From an archaeon (GTDB lineage: Archaea > Asgardarchaeota > Hermodarchaeia > Hermodarchaeales > Hermodarchaeaceae): a stretch of DNA of 15,450 bases. This document shows positions 1 to 6,233 of the stretch, piece by piece; position 1 is the first letter of the stretch; the number at the start of each line of letters is the position of its first letter. Both the position numbers and the translations under genes were made by a program. The stretch spans positions 1 to 15,450 of the forward strand of contig JABXGU010000239.1 of assembly GCA_016550415.1 (NCBI GenBank), given 5' to 3'. The notes under the pieces are model-generated. The model was not told where the DNA came from. It made no database searches and saw nothing but the letters and a program-made list of their open reading frames with translations.

Positions 1-1011
1 CTGCTGCCTTTTTACAGCGCTTTCTAAAAGACCATATATGAGCCTTTCAAGACTGCCTATTGAGGTGTGGACAATAATGCAGCCAACTTCTTCTCCTGAC
101 TCATTCACATAGGTGATGCCATACCGTTCAGCATCAGTAATATCAAGCTGAACAGTACACAATTGTCCCGTCCCACCTGCAGCATCTACAAACTGAAACT
201 CATTCTTCACATTCCAATAATGGGTCATCTCCGGTAGCAGCTCTATTAGAATGGGTTTCTTCAGGTCACGAGCCAATTTAAAGAGAAGATCCTGCGTCGG
301 CTTGTAAGAATCCTCAACAACCCGAAAGACAAGCAAATACTCGATACCAAGTTCACGAATTAGCCTATCGTAGTGTTTCGTAATCATCTCAAATTCTTCT
401 TTGCCCTGCTCATAATCAGAACAGAAACAATGAATGTCAGGCATGGTAAAAGCCCGAAGACGACGCAACCCAACACATTCACCCCGCTTCTCCAACCTAA
501 AAGAGGGAGACAACTCGAATACTCGAATGGGCAGTTGACGTTGAGCCATCTGAACATTCTTCATAATGGAAAAAAGACCAAAATCACCAGCAAACCGAAG
601 TAAAAACTCCTTAGTCTCACTCAACTTAATGCGATAATCTTTCTCCAAGAACGCCTTTGCCTGCTCAGCAATATCCTTCTGACTCAACCGATACATAAGC
701 GGCGTCTCAATACGCATCGCACCAATCGTATCCACAGCAACGGAATGAACAAACTCCTCAAGCAACGATTTTACAAGAGCACCCTTAGGATAGAAACGGA
801 AATGCCCAACATCAGAGGCTGGCTCATAATCAAGCAGTTCTAACTGGCGCATCAACTTAATATGCGGAGGCTCACCCCGCGCAGCCCGACCCAACTCCTC
901 TGTCTCAACGTAGGTGCGCAATTCGCCTTGAAGAGCCTTACAACTATCCAAATCATCCAAATCAAGCGGATGTTCATGACCTGCCAAGTCAATTATCAAA
1001 TACTTCGCCAA
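1..1011 (-). CDS. thrS: Threonyl-tRNA synthetase, archaeal type without N-terminal editing domain (3' end outside window)
   Basis: Attaches threonine to tRNA-Thr in the cytoplasm. The minus-strand frame is open for 337 codons from a TTG at 1011 to the left edge. Visible class II parts are motif 2 with the archaeal signature LRRLRAFTMPDIH (residues 182-194), the stretch MTHYWNVKNEF (262-272), VHTSIG (314-319) and motif 3 GSLERLIYGLLE (319-330). The C-terminal anticodon-binding domain must lie beyond base 1. The TTG start has GGTG seven bases upstream; a GTG at 1020, directly after an in-frame TAG, is the only longer alternative. Because that TAG blocks extension, the archaeal N-terminal editing domain (about 140 residues) is absent, as in crenarchaeal ThrRS-1. 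The usual zinc-ligand Cys position reads Asp143 (FAGDFG), while His194 and His315 remain. Identification is by recalled family signatures. Confidence 0.88.
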   Translation of the reverse strand, partial: MAKYLIIDLAGHEHPLDLDDLDSCKALQGELRTYVETEELGRAARGEPPHIKLMRQLELLDYEPASDVGHFRFYPKGALVKSLLEEFVHSVAVDTIGAMRIETPLMYRLSQKDIAEQAKAFLEKDYRIKLSETKEFLLRFAGDFGLFSIMKNVQMAQRQLPIRVFELSPSFRLEKRGECVGLRRLRAFTMPDIHCFCSDYEQGKEEFEMITKHYDRLIRELGIEYLLVFRVVEDSYKPTQDLLFKLARDLKKPILIELLPEMTHYWNVKNEFQFVDAAGGTGQLCTVQLDITDAERYGITYVNESGEEVGCIIVHTSIGSLERLIYGLLESAVKRQQ

Positions 1012-1125
1012 ATCCAGCACCTACTAAACAGAAGTCAGGATATTCGCGCCAAACTCATGTATTGACGGGAATAAACATTTCTGTAACCGACCATGAACAA
1101 GAAAGCAAGAAAACAAGCCCAATTC

Positions 1126-1130
1126 AAAAA
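1126..1130 (-). terminator. Oligo-T tract after tRNA-Arg(GCG)
   Basis: Read on the minus strand, a run of five T lies 13 bases beyond the encoded CCA of the tRNA. Archaeal transcription commonly ends at such oligo-T runs without a hairpin. This is a weak call based on position only. Confidence 0.3.
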
Positions 1131-1142
1131 TGCAAGGGGATA

Positions 1143-1272
1143 TGGCGGGCCCGCGGGGATTTGAACCCCGGACCTCCAGATCCGCAATCTGGCGCCAAAG
1201 TCAGTTAATGCTCATGGCATTAGCTTCTTTCTGGGAAGCGTGTAACGCTCTATCCAGCTAGGCAACGGGCCC
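1143..1272 (-). tRNA. trnR: tRNA-Arg(GCG) with a 53-base non-canonical intron, CCA encoded
   Basis: The acceptor stem GGGCCCG (1272-1266) pairs with CGGGCCC (1153-1147), followed by discriminator G and an encoded CCA (1145-1143). The T arm is CGGGG-TTCAAAT-CCCCG. The anticodon arm is CCAGA-TTGCGGA-TCTGG (1192-1176), so the anticodon is GCG (1185-1183), reading arginine CGC/CGU. The D stem GCCT/GAGC has one C-A mismatch. Between the D stem and the anticodon stem, where one base is expected, there are 54. Removing 53 gives a normal 77-base tRNA including CCA. The splice point can slide by up to three bases because GCG occurs on both sides, so the intron sits near positions 25/26 to 26/27. The anticodon loop is uninterrupted. 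Confidence 0.9.
1194..1246 (-). other. Non-canonical tRNA intron with two hairpins
   Basis: This segment must be removed for the tRNA to fold. It contains two tandem stem-loops: GCTTC/GAAGC around a seven-base loop, then TAATGC/GCATTA around CATGA. I looked for a bulge-helix-bulge splice motif. The best register cuts GAGC|G and GGC|GCC, with a weak four-pair central helix (TAGA with TTTG, two wobbles), so the motif would be a relaxed one. Exact ends are uncertain by up to three bases. Archaeal splicing endonuclease is known to remove such introns, with substrate range depending on the enzyme's subunit type. Confidence 0.75.
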
Positions 1273-1320
1273 TTAGTTATTATGATGGATTATCAAGAGA
1301 ATCGTTTTCTTTGATTTGCC

Positions 1321-1327
1321 TATAAAG
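1321..1327 (-). promoter_or_regulatory. Putative TATA box for tRNA-Arg(GCG)
   Basis: On the minus strand this reads CTTTATA, about 50 bases before the tRNA 5' end. That would place transcription start near 1298 and leave a leader of about 26 bases for RNase P to trim. The match is by eye and no purine-rich BRE is obvious. Confidence 0.35.
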
Positions 1328-1390
1328 ACTTTGTTTTATTTCGGGAGATTGTTCTAGGCTTGTCTGAGCGTGGAGTTATGAAAAACGGAT

Positions 1391-1897
1391 TTATCCTGTT
1401 CCAGCTAGGATTTGGCGCCAGCTTTCTAGGTCTTCTAGTAGGCTCTCGCGGTGTTTGTCGGTTATGTCTTGGTTTATTTTGTATTGTTCTAGGATTCGTA
1501 TCCATCGTGCCCATGGACCCATGAGTCGGGGGTCATGCCCTACTAGTCTGTGGGAGAGGTCGCGCCGTTTTCGCATTGCATGGAGAATATCTACTGCTCT
1601 TGTCATACGTTCAATTTCGTTACGCATCGCATCAACTTCGTCCAGTGCTGGGTTCTTTCCATATTGAGTTGAACTCTTTGCATGACGGTCAAGGATTGTT
1701 TCCACATCTGTGGGTTGAAGCGTTGCAGCATTGAGGGCTTCGTCGCATACCATGATTGCTTTTTCAATAATTGAAGCCAGTACAACAATCTTGTTCTGGG
1801 CAATGACGTTCGGGGGGTTTGCCAGTGATTCTTTGCTATCTGCCAATACTTTGGCTAGGATTTTCCGGAAATCGCGAACTTGCTTCTCGTATGACAT
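1391..1897 (-). CDS. Hypothetical protein, 168 aa, helical
   Basis: I do not recognise this protein. It has no signal peptide, membrane segment or cysteine cluster. It is charged and probably almost entirely alpha-helical: heptad-like stretches occur around residues 5-60 and 86-113, followed by an Arg/Trp-rich segment (HDPRLMGPWARWIRILEQ, 121-138) and a last acidic helix. The ATG at 1897 is preceded by GGAAGGAAAG, a purine-rich ribosome-binding site, and a TATA-like element lies near 1950, so it may have its own promoter despite lying 85 bases after the M24-like gene on the same strand. It is a real gene by length and start signals; its function is open. A helical nucleic-acid-binding or scaffold role would be a guess. 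Confidence 0.7.
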   Translation of the reverse strand: MSYEKQVRDFRKILAKVLADSKESLANPPNVIAQNKIVVLASIIEKAIMVCDEALNAATLQPTDVETILDRHAKSSTQYGKNPALDEVDAMRNEIERMTRAVDILHAMRKRRDLSHRLVGHDPRLMGPWARWIRILEQYKINQDITDKHRESLLEDLESWRQILAGTG

Positions 1898-1982
1898 TTG
1901 TTTTCTTTCCTTCCAGAAAATAGGATTCGCTGGAGCTCTGTTTGCTTCAATTATACTTGGGATAGAGTATTAAGATTTTCTC

Positions 1983-3086
1983 CTAAACGGTATCAAGGGG
2001 TACTTGATTTAGTACCTTGTAGGAGCCATCTTTTTGGTGCACTATTGTGTCGCAAAGGCGGATTCCGCCAAGTTCAGGGTGGAAAAGGTTGGATTCGATG
2101 CAGAAAACCATTCCGGGGAGAATTGGAGCTTCGCTGTTGATGCTGAAGATTGGTGGTTCAATTGGTTGAAGCCCTATACTGTTTCCCATCGTGTCTGGTG
2201 AATATGATTCAAATTCTCTTTCTTTGGCGACGTTATATATGGTTTGGGCAATATCTCTGGCTTGAATTCCGGGAATGAGCTTGCTACGAGTGGCTTGGAG
2301 ACCATCACGTGCGCATTCGAATAATTTGCGCTTTGCCTCATTCGGCTTTCCAGTCATTACTGTACGCGTTATATTCGAACAATAATCATCGAACACTGCT
2401 GACAAGGCGATTACGATGAACTCGTCAGCACCAATTTCTCGTTGGCTGGCAGGAGCATATGAACATCCTGCTCGTGGATCAGAAGCTATGACTGTGGGAT
2501 AGCCAGTCTGGTTTGCTCCAGCTTTTCTTAGTGTACGTTCTACTTCTGTAGCTACTTCAACTTCTGTGATTCCTGGTTGGATTATTTCAATGGCGGTCCG
2601 AACACCATGTTCTGCAATTTGAATAGCAGTTGTTAGTCGTTCAATCTCTGCTTCGTCTTTTATCATCCTTAATTCGGCTATGGTCATTGAGACATCCTTG
2701 AATCCTGCATCAGGGAATTGCCGCTTCAATTCTTCAAAGCGTCGTGCGGACACGAAGTTCAGCTCAATACCGATTAGGGAAGAAGAAAGACTAAGATTCT
2801 CGATTGTTTCTTTTATCAGATTTGCAAGTGTGGGAAGCTTGCCTGTCCCATTCTTAATCCCATATGGTCGGACATTACTTATCCAAGAACGAGCCTTCGC
2901 TAGACTAAATTCACCCTCTGGAACGATAAGGCATGGCTCACCATCTTGCCCAATCACTGCAGCGGATTCGCCACAAGTCATTAATGGCTTATATCCAGTG
3001 AGGTAACGAATGTTAGGCTTATCAAATAGAATGATACCGTTGATTTCTTCGCGCTTCATTATTCGCTGGCCACGATCCAGCCGCAT
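1983..3086 (-). CDS. M24 'pita-bread' family protein (Xaa-Pro dipeptidase-like), predicted non-catalytic
   Basis: The fold is that of aminopeptidase P, prolidase and creatinase: a creatinase_N-like domain (about 10-135), then the pita-bread domain (about 140-367) starting with ELRMIKDEAEIERL. Alignment by eye to Pyrococcus prolidase puts the five metal ligands (Asp, Asp, His, Glu, Glu) at A227, N238, N302, E331 and C345. Spacing is preserved: 11 residues between the first two, 14 between the last two. Four of five ligands are therefore replaced. The substrate-binding His usually in a 'PHA'-like motif is also gone (SYA, 209-211). Dinuclear-metal peptidase activity is unlikely, and creatinase chemistry, which uses that His, is unlikely too. 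Fold landmarks TRT (240-242) and PGMVFCIE (324-331) are intact and the frame is open, so this looks like a repurposed protein rather than a decayed gene. The start at 3086 has GGTGG eight bases upstream. Confidence 0.87.
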   Translation of the reverse strand: MRLDRGQRIMKREEINGIILFDKPNIRYLTGYKPLMTCGESAAVIGQDGEPCLIVPEGEFSLAKARSWISNVRPYGIKNGTGKLPTLANLIKETIENLSLSSSLIGIELNFVSARRFEELKRQFPDAGFKDVSMTIAELRMIKDEAEIERLTTAIQIAEHGVRTAIEIIQPGITEVEVATEVERTLRKAGANQTGYPTVIASDPRAGCSYAPASQREIGADEFIVIALSAVFDDYCSNITRTVMTGKPNEAKRKLFECARDGLQATRSKLIPGIQARDIAQTIYNVAKEREFESYSPDTMGNSIGLQPIEPPIFSINSEAPILPGMVFCIESNLFHPELGGIRLCDTIVHQKDGSYKVLNQVPLDTV

Positions 3087-3122
3087 TCAGAGACCACCGA
3101 GTTATCTTCCCTACCCATAAAG

Positions 3123-3130
3123 ATTATATT
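3123..3130 (-). promoter_or_regulatory. Putative TATA box for the M24-like gene
   Basis: On the minus strand this reads AATATAAT, centred about 40 bases before the ATG at 3086. Transcription would start near 3101, giving a leader of about 15 bases that still carries the GGTGG ribosome-binding site. Confidence 0.4.
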
Positions 3131-3141
3131 TGTATCGTCCC

Positions 3142-3156
3142 GGCTTCGAATAAGCC
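3142..3156. repeat. Short inverted repeat in a divergent promoter region
   Basis: GGCTT and AAGCC form perfect five-base arms around CGAAT. The repeat lies between the putative TATA boxes of the M24-like gene (minus) and tRNA-Arg(CCG) (plus). It could be an operator or a chance hairpin; arms this short are not significant alone. Confidence 0.35.
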
Positions 3157-3164
3157 ATTTTACC

Positions 3165-3178
3165 TATAATACTATAAG
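3165..3178 (+). promoter_or_regulatory. Putative TATA box(es) for tRNA-Arg(CCG)
   Basis: Two overlapping candidates, TATAAT (3165-3170) and TATAAG (3173-3178), lie 37-50 bases ahead of the tRNA. They would give starts near 3194 or 3202 and a short leader. Confidence 0.4.
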
Positions 3179-3214
3179 GGGGAAAAAGCCGCTCTAAACA
3201 GATAGTTAATCAAC

Positions 3215-3291
3215 GGGCTCGTGGTCAAGCAGGATAAGACGCCAGGTTCCGGACCTGGAAATCCCGCGTTCAAATCGCGGCGGGCCCGCCA
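3215..3291 (+). tRNA. trnR: tRNA-Arg(CCG), no intron, CCA encoded
   Basis: The acceptor stem GGGCTCG pairs with CGGGCCC (3281-3287) with one T-G wobble, followed by discriminator G and an encoded CCA (3289-3291). The anticodon arm is CCAGG-TTCCGGA-CCTGG, giving anticodon CCG, which reads arginine CGG. The T arm is CCGCG-TTCAAAT-CGCGG. The D stem GTCA/AGAC has three pairs and an A-A mismatch. It resembles tRNA-Arg(GCG) at 1143-1272 in the acceptor stem and 3' end but lies on the opposite strand and has no insertion. Confidence 0.93.
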
Positions 3292-3340
3292 TTTCTTCGA
3301 TTTATCATATTTGCGTTTGAGGGTCTCCCTGGTTGTGCGA

Positions 3341-3355
3341 CTATAAGGCTTATAG
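3341..3355 (+). promoter_or_regulatory. Perfect 15-base palindrome containing the putative TATA box of the DUF89 gene
   Basis: CTATAAG-G-CTTATAG is a perfect inverted repeat (seven-base arms, one-base centre). Its TATAAG half lies at the right distance for transcription start near 3371 and a leader of about 30 bases before the GTG at 3401. A repressor bound here would compete with TBP; alternatively it is a symmetric TATA element. Confidence 0.45.
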
Positions 3356-3400
3356 CTGATTTTCTACGCTATTTTTCATCCTGTTGATGGAGGTTTGTTT

Positions 3401-4318
3401 GTGCAGATACAGGCTCGTTGTGTTAGTTGCTTATTGTCCCGAGCTTTTCAAGAGGTTCAGCTTGCGACAGATGATGCAACGGTTCAATTGTCAGCTTTGA
3501 CAGAAGTAGTGAAGATACTGAACCATTCTCTTACTAAAGGGAATTATTTGGAGAAGATACCTGCATATGTTGGTACACTTCGTGATCATACAATCCAGCG
3601 AATAACAGGCTGTCAGGACCCCTTTGCGGCAATGAAGAAGCAATCGAATGAGAGCGCATTGCGTTTACGTCCTTCCTTAGAAGCATATGTTAGCGATGCT
3701 ACAAATGCAGAGACACGATTTAGGAGAGCCTGCCTTGTTGCGTCACTTGGCAATATTATTGAGTATGGAGTAGAAGGACACGAAATACCTTGGGATAACT
3801 TGGATACTCTCGTTTCAAAGACCCAGGCAGAATTAGCTATTGACCAAATCAAGGAAATATATCAATTGGCAAAGAAAGGTCGTTCAATCCTTTTTTTGAC
3901 GGATAACTCTGGTGAAGTCGTCTTTGACAGAATACTTGTTCAGGTGATAGCTGAATTGGGTGGAGAAGTCACCGTTGCTGTGAAGGGAGCACCGGTTCTG
4001 AATGATGCTATGCTAGAAGATGCAAAGACCGCCCAAATTAATGAGTATGCTAAGGTTGTGACAACAGGTGGTGGTGCAGTTGGTGTTCTACCCCAGTGGT
4101 GTTCCCGAGAATTTCTTGACCGATTTGCTTCTGCAGATTTTATCATTGCAAAGGGTATGGGACATGCTGAAACACTACCTGAATTCAATTTGCCAAAACC
4201 CACTGCTTTGCTTCTTCGTACTAAATGTGATCCAGTTGCTAGTTTCTTCAATGTACCTAAGGGTCGAAATATTGCCAAGTTGTTAGTGAATAATAAGGGA
4301 AGGTTAGGTCCATTATAG
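3401..4318 (+). CDS. DUF89 (ARMT1-like) metal-dependent phosphatase
   Basis: The family (PF01937) contains metal-dependent 'damage-control' phosphatases thought to hydrolyse phosphorylated metabolites such as sugar phosphates; the substrate of this archaeal member is unknown. The 305-residue protein opens with RCVSC (6-10), typical of archaeal members. The core reads LFLTDNSGEVVFDRIL (164-179), with Asp168 and Asn169 as likely metal ligands, followed by VKGAPVLND (194-202) with Asp202, and ADFIIAKGMGHAE downstream. The start is GTG 3401 because GGAGGT (3389-3394) lies six bases upstream; a TTG at 3395 would have no spacing from it. The gene stands alone between tRNA-Arg(CCG) and the convergent ABCE1 gene. 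Family assignment is firm, biochemical role is not. Confidence 0.9.
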   Translation: MQIQARCVSCLLSRAFQEVQLATDDATVQLSALTEVVKILNHSLTKGNYLEKIPAYVGTLRDHTIQRITGCQDPFAAMKKQSNESALRLRPSLEAYVSDATNAETRFRRACLVASLGNIIEYGVEGHEIPWDNLDTLVSKTQAELAIDQIKEIYQLAKKGRSILFLTDNSGEVVFDRILVQVIAELGGEVTVAVKGAPVLNDAMLEDAKTAQINEYAKVVTTGGGAVGVLPQWCSREFLDRFASADFIIAKGMGHAETLPEFNLPKPTALLLRTKCDPVASFFNVPKGRNIAKLLVNNKGRLGPL

Positions 4319-4339
4319 TATTCAATTTAAGAAGTTGTG

Positions 4340-4374
4340 AGGAGGAGGTAATCCTGAGCAGAATACTCCTTTTC
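4340..4374 (+). terminator. Possible hairpin plus T-tract terminator after the DUF89 gene
   Basis: AGGAG repeated in a purine run (4340-4348) can pair with CTCCT (4366-4370), followed by TTTTC. It lies in the 55-base gap between the convergent DUF89 and ABCE1 genes. The purine run resembles a strong ribosome-binding site, but no start codon follows at a usable distance. Confidence 0.35.
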
Positions 4375-6176
4375 TATTGTTGCTCAACTTCTGTGGCTAT
4401 ATAGTAGTATTCGCCTCTCTGCTTCTGCTCTCGATCGAGCCGACTATCCTGCTTATTTACCCTTGGTCGTCCTGAGGCATAATCTCGACGGAATGTCACC
4501 CCCATGTCTCGTAGGAATGCGTTCATTCCAGACCTAAGATCTATTGGGGCATGACAAACTCCTTCTACACCTGGTTTACCAGTGAAAACAGAAATTGTGT
4601 CAGCAAATGCTGAAATGGAAACCATGTCATGTTCTACTACGAAGGCAGCTTTTCCACCATCATGCACAATACTACGTATTACTTTTGCCGCAGCAAGACG
4701 CTGTTCAATATCGAGAAAGGCAGAAGGCTCATCTAAAAGATAAAGGTCTGCTTTGCGTGCAAGACAAAGAGCAATAGCAACTCGTTGGAGTTCACCTCCG
4801 CTCAGTTCAGTGAGTTGTCGGTCCTCCAGTTGGCTGAGAGATAGGGGACGAATGACATCGGATTTGAATACGCTGGTAAGGACTGAAGCACCTCCTGCTG
4901 CTTGAAGTGCCCCAATTACTGTAATGCCGCTCTCGGGAGTGATGTATTGTGGTTTGTAACTTACTCTAATATCGGTTTCTGGAACTAGCCCTTCGTCAGG
5001 AGCCAAATCCTTTGCAAGTAAACGTACAAAGGTTGTTTTTCCAATGCCATTAGCACCTAATACACCAATCACTTCTCCCTGGTGTACAACTCCTGGCATA
5101 ACTTGAAGTGAAAAATCTTCAAAGCGTTTTGCCATAGCGTCGTACTCTAATAGCTCTTCAACTGTAGACCAATATTCCGCAGGAGGAGGACGGGCTTCAA
5201 AATGAATTTCTTCATTTCGAAAACGAACATTGCTTACAGGTAGATATCCATTTAGATAATGGTTGATGCCTTCTCTAACACCATACGGATTAGTTACAAT
5301 CCCATATACTCCTGGTTCACCATAGAAAATGCAGACATAATCTGAAATATAATCTGCCACAGCTAGATCGTGCACAACGCTGATTACGGTTTTCCCTTCA
5401 GCAGCTAAGGATCGTATTGCACGAGCGGTCCGCACCCTTTGGTATACATCCAAGAAGGAAGTAGGTTCATCGATTAGATATACATCTGCATTACGAGCTA
5501 TTACTGCGGCAATGGCAACTCGTTGAAGTTCACCACCACTTAATACCCGGATATCACGGTGCATGATGCCTTCTAGTTCCAATTGCCCAACTAGCTCCGA
5601 TAGTATTCCTCGCTGATCCGTGGATTCGAGAAGCTGCTTGACTGAGCCTGAATATGTTTCAGGGATTGCTGAGACATTTTGCGGCTTATATGCCACTGTC
5701 AGCTCGCCTTTTGCTGCATTTTCAAAATAGGGTTGAAGTCCAGAACCACGATAATTACGGATAATTTCTGACCATTCAGGGGGCGCTTCAAAATTGCCCA
5801 AGTTTGGCTGAAGTTGCAGGGCAAGGATTTTCAATGCGGTTGATTTGCCGGTACCATTTGCACCTACCAGACCAGTTACTGCTCCTGGTGCTGGTATAGG
5901 CAATCTGAATAGTTTGAAGCTGTTGGGTCCATAGCGATGAGATGTATCAGTTGCTAATTCATCAGCGAGATTTACGATACTGATTGCTTTGAAAGGACAT
6001 TTTCTGGTACAAATTCCACAGCCTGTGCAAAGAAGTTCTACAATTCGAGGTTGTCCCCCTTCCTTTTCAAAAACCACTACCTCATCACCCATTCGTACAG
6101 GAGGACAGAATCGCCTGCATTCTCTTGTACACTTTTTAGGATTACAGGCTTGGGTATCTAGCACCGCTACACGCAT
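4374..6176 (-). CDS. abce1: ABCE1/Rli1 ribosome-recycling ATPase
   Basis: A soluble twin-ATPase that splits ribosomes into subunits after termination together with aRF1/Pelota in archaea and eukaryotes. The 600-residue length is normal. The N-terminal ferredoxin-like region has both clusters: Cys11, 16, 20, 24 and Cys50, 53, 56, 60. The first nucleotide-binding domain has Walker A GANGTGKST (105-113), signature LSGGELQR (212-219), Walker B DVYLIDEP (231-238) and switch His269. The second has GANGIGKTT (374-382), LSGGELQR (458-465), LYLLDEP (478-484) and His516. The hinge between them and a charged C-terminal tail (about 560-600) are present. No membrane segment exists, which separates it from transporters. 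GGGAG lies nine bases before the ATG. The gene starts 57 bases after the acyl-CoA synthetase alpha gene, and no strong TATA is seen in the gap, so read-through is possible. Confidence 0.98.
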   Translation of the reverse strand: MRVAVLDTQACNPKKCTRECRRFCPPVRMGDEVVVFEKEGGQPRIVELLCTGCGICTRKCPFKAISIVNLADELATDTSHRYGPNSFKLFRLPIPAPGAVTGLVGANGTGKSTALKILALQLQPNLGNFEAPPEWSEIIRNYRGSGLQPYFENAAKGELTVAYKPQNVSAIPETYSGSVKQLLESTDQRGILSELVGQLELEGIMHRDIRVLSGGELQRVAIAAVIARNADVYLIDEPTSFLDVYQRVRTARAIRSLAAEGKTVISVVHDLAVADYISDYVCIFYGEPGVYGIVTNPYGVREGINHYLNGYLPVSNVRFRNEEIHFEARPPPAEYWSTVEELLEYDAMAKRFEDFSLQVMPGVVHQGEVIGVLGANGIGKTTFVRLLAKDLAPDEGLVPETDIRVSYKPQYITPESGITVIGALQAAGGASVLTSVFKSDVIRPLSLSQLEDRQLTELSGGELQRVAIALCLARKADLYLLDEPSAFLDIEQRLAAAKVIRSIVHDGGKAAFVVEHDMVSISAFADTISVFTGKPGVEGVCHAPIDLRSGMNAFLRDMGVTFRRDYASGRPRVNKQDSRLDREQKQRGEYYYIATEVEQQ

Positions 6177-6233
6177 TTTTGTTACACTCCCTTGTTTCGA
6201 CCTTCAAACCACGCTTTTAGTTTTGCGGGATGA

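Noticed and set aside
373..1065. Plus-strand open frames opposite the ThrRS gene.
   Set aside because: They have no family resemblance and lie opposite a clearly recognised ThrRS coding frame.
1320..1514. Minus-strand open frame of 64 codons overlapping the end of the 168-residue hypothetical gene.
   Set aside because: It is Arg/Pro/Thr-rich in the manner of out-of-frame translation and overlaps a longer gene with proper start signals.
1143..3291. Integrated element bounded by tRNA genes.
   Set aside because: No integrase, direct tRNA 3'-end duplication or shift in base composition is visible; the inverted tRNA pair is kept only as a weak observation.
4340..4350. Very strong ribosome-binding-like run GGAGGAGGT on the plus strand after the DUF89 gene.
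   Set aside because: No ATG, GTG or TTG follows at a usable distance. The run more likely belongs to a terminator hairpin between convergent genes.
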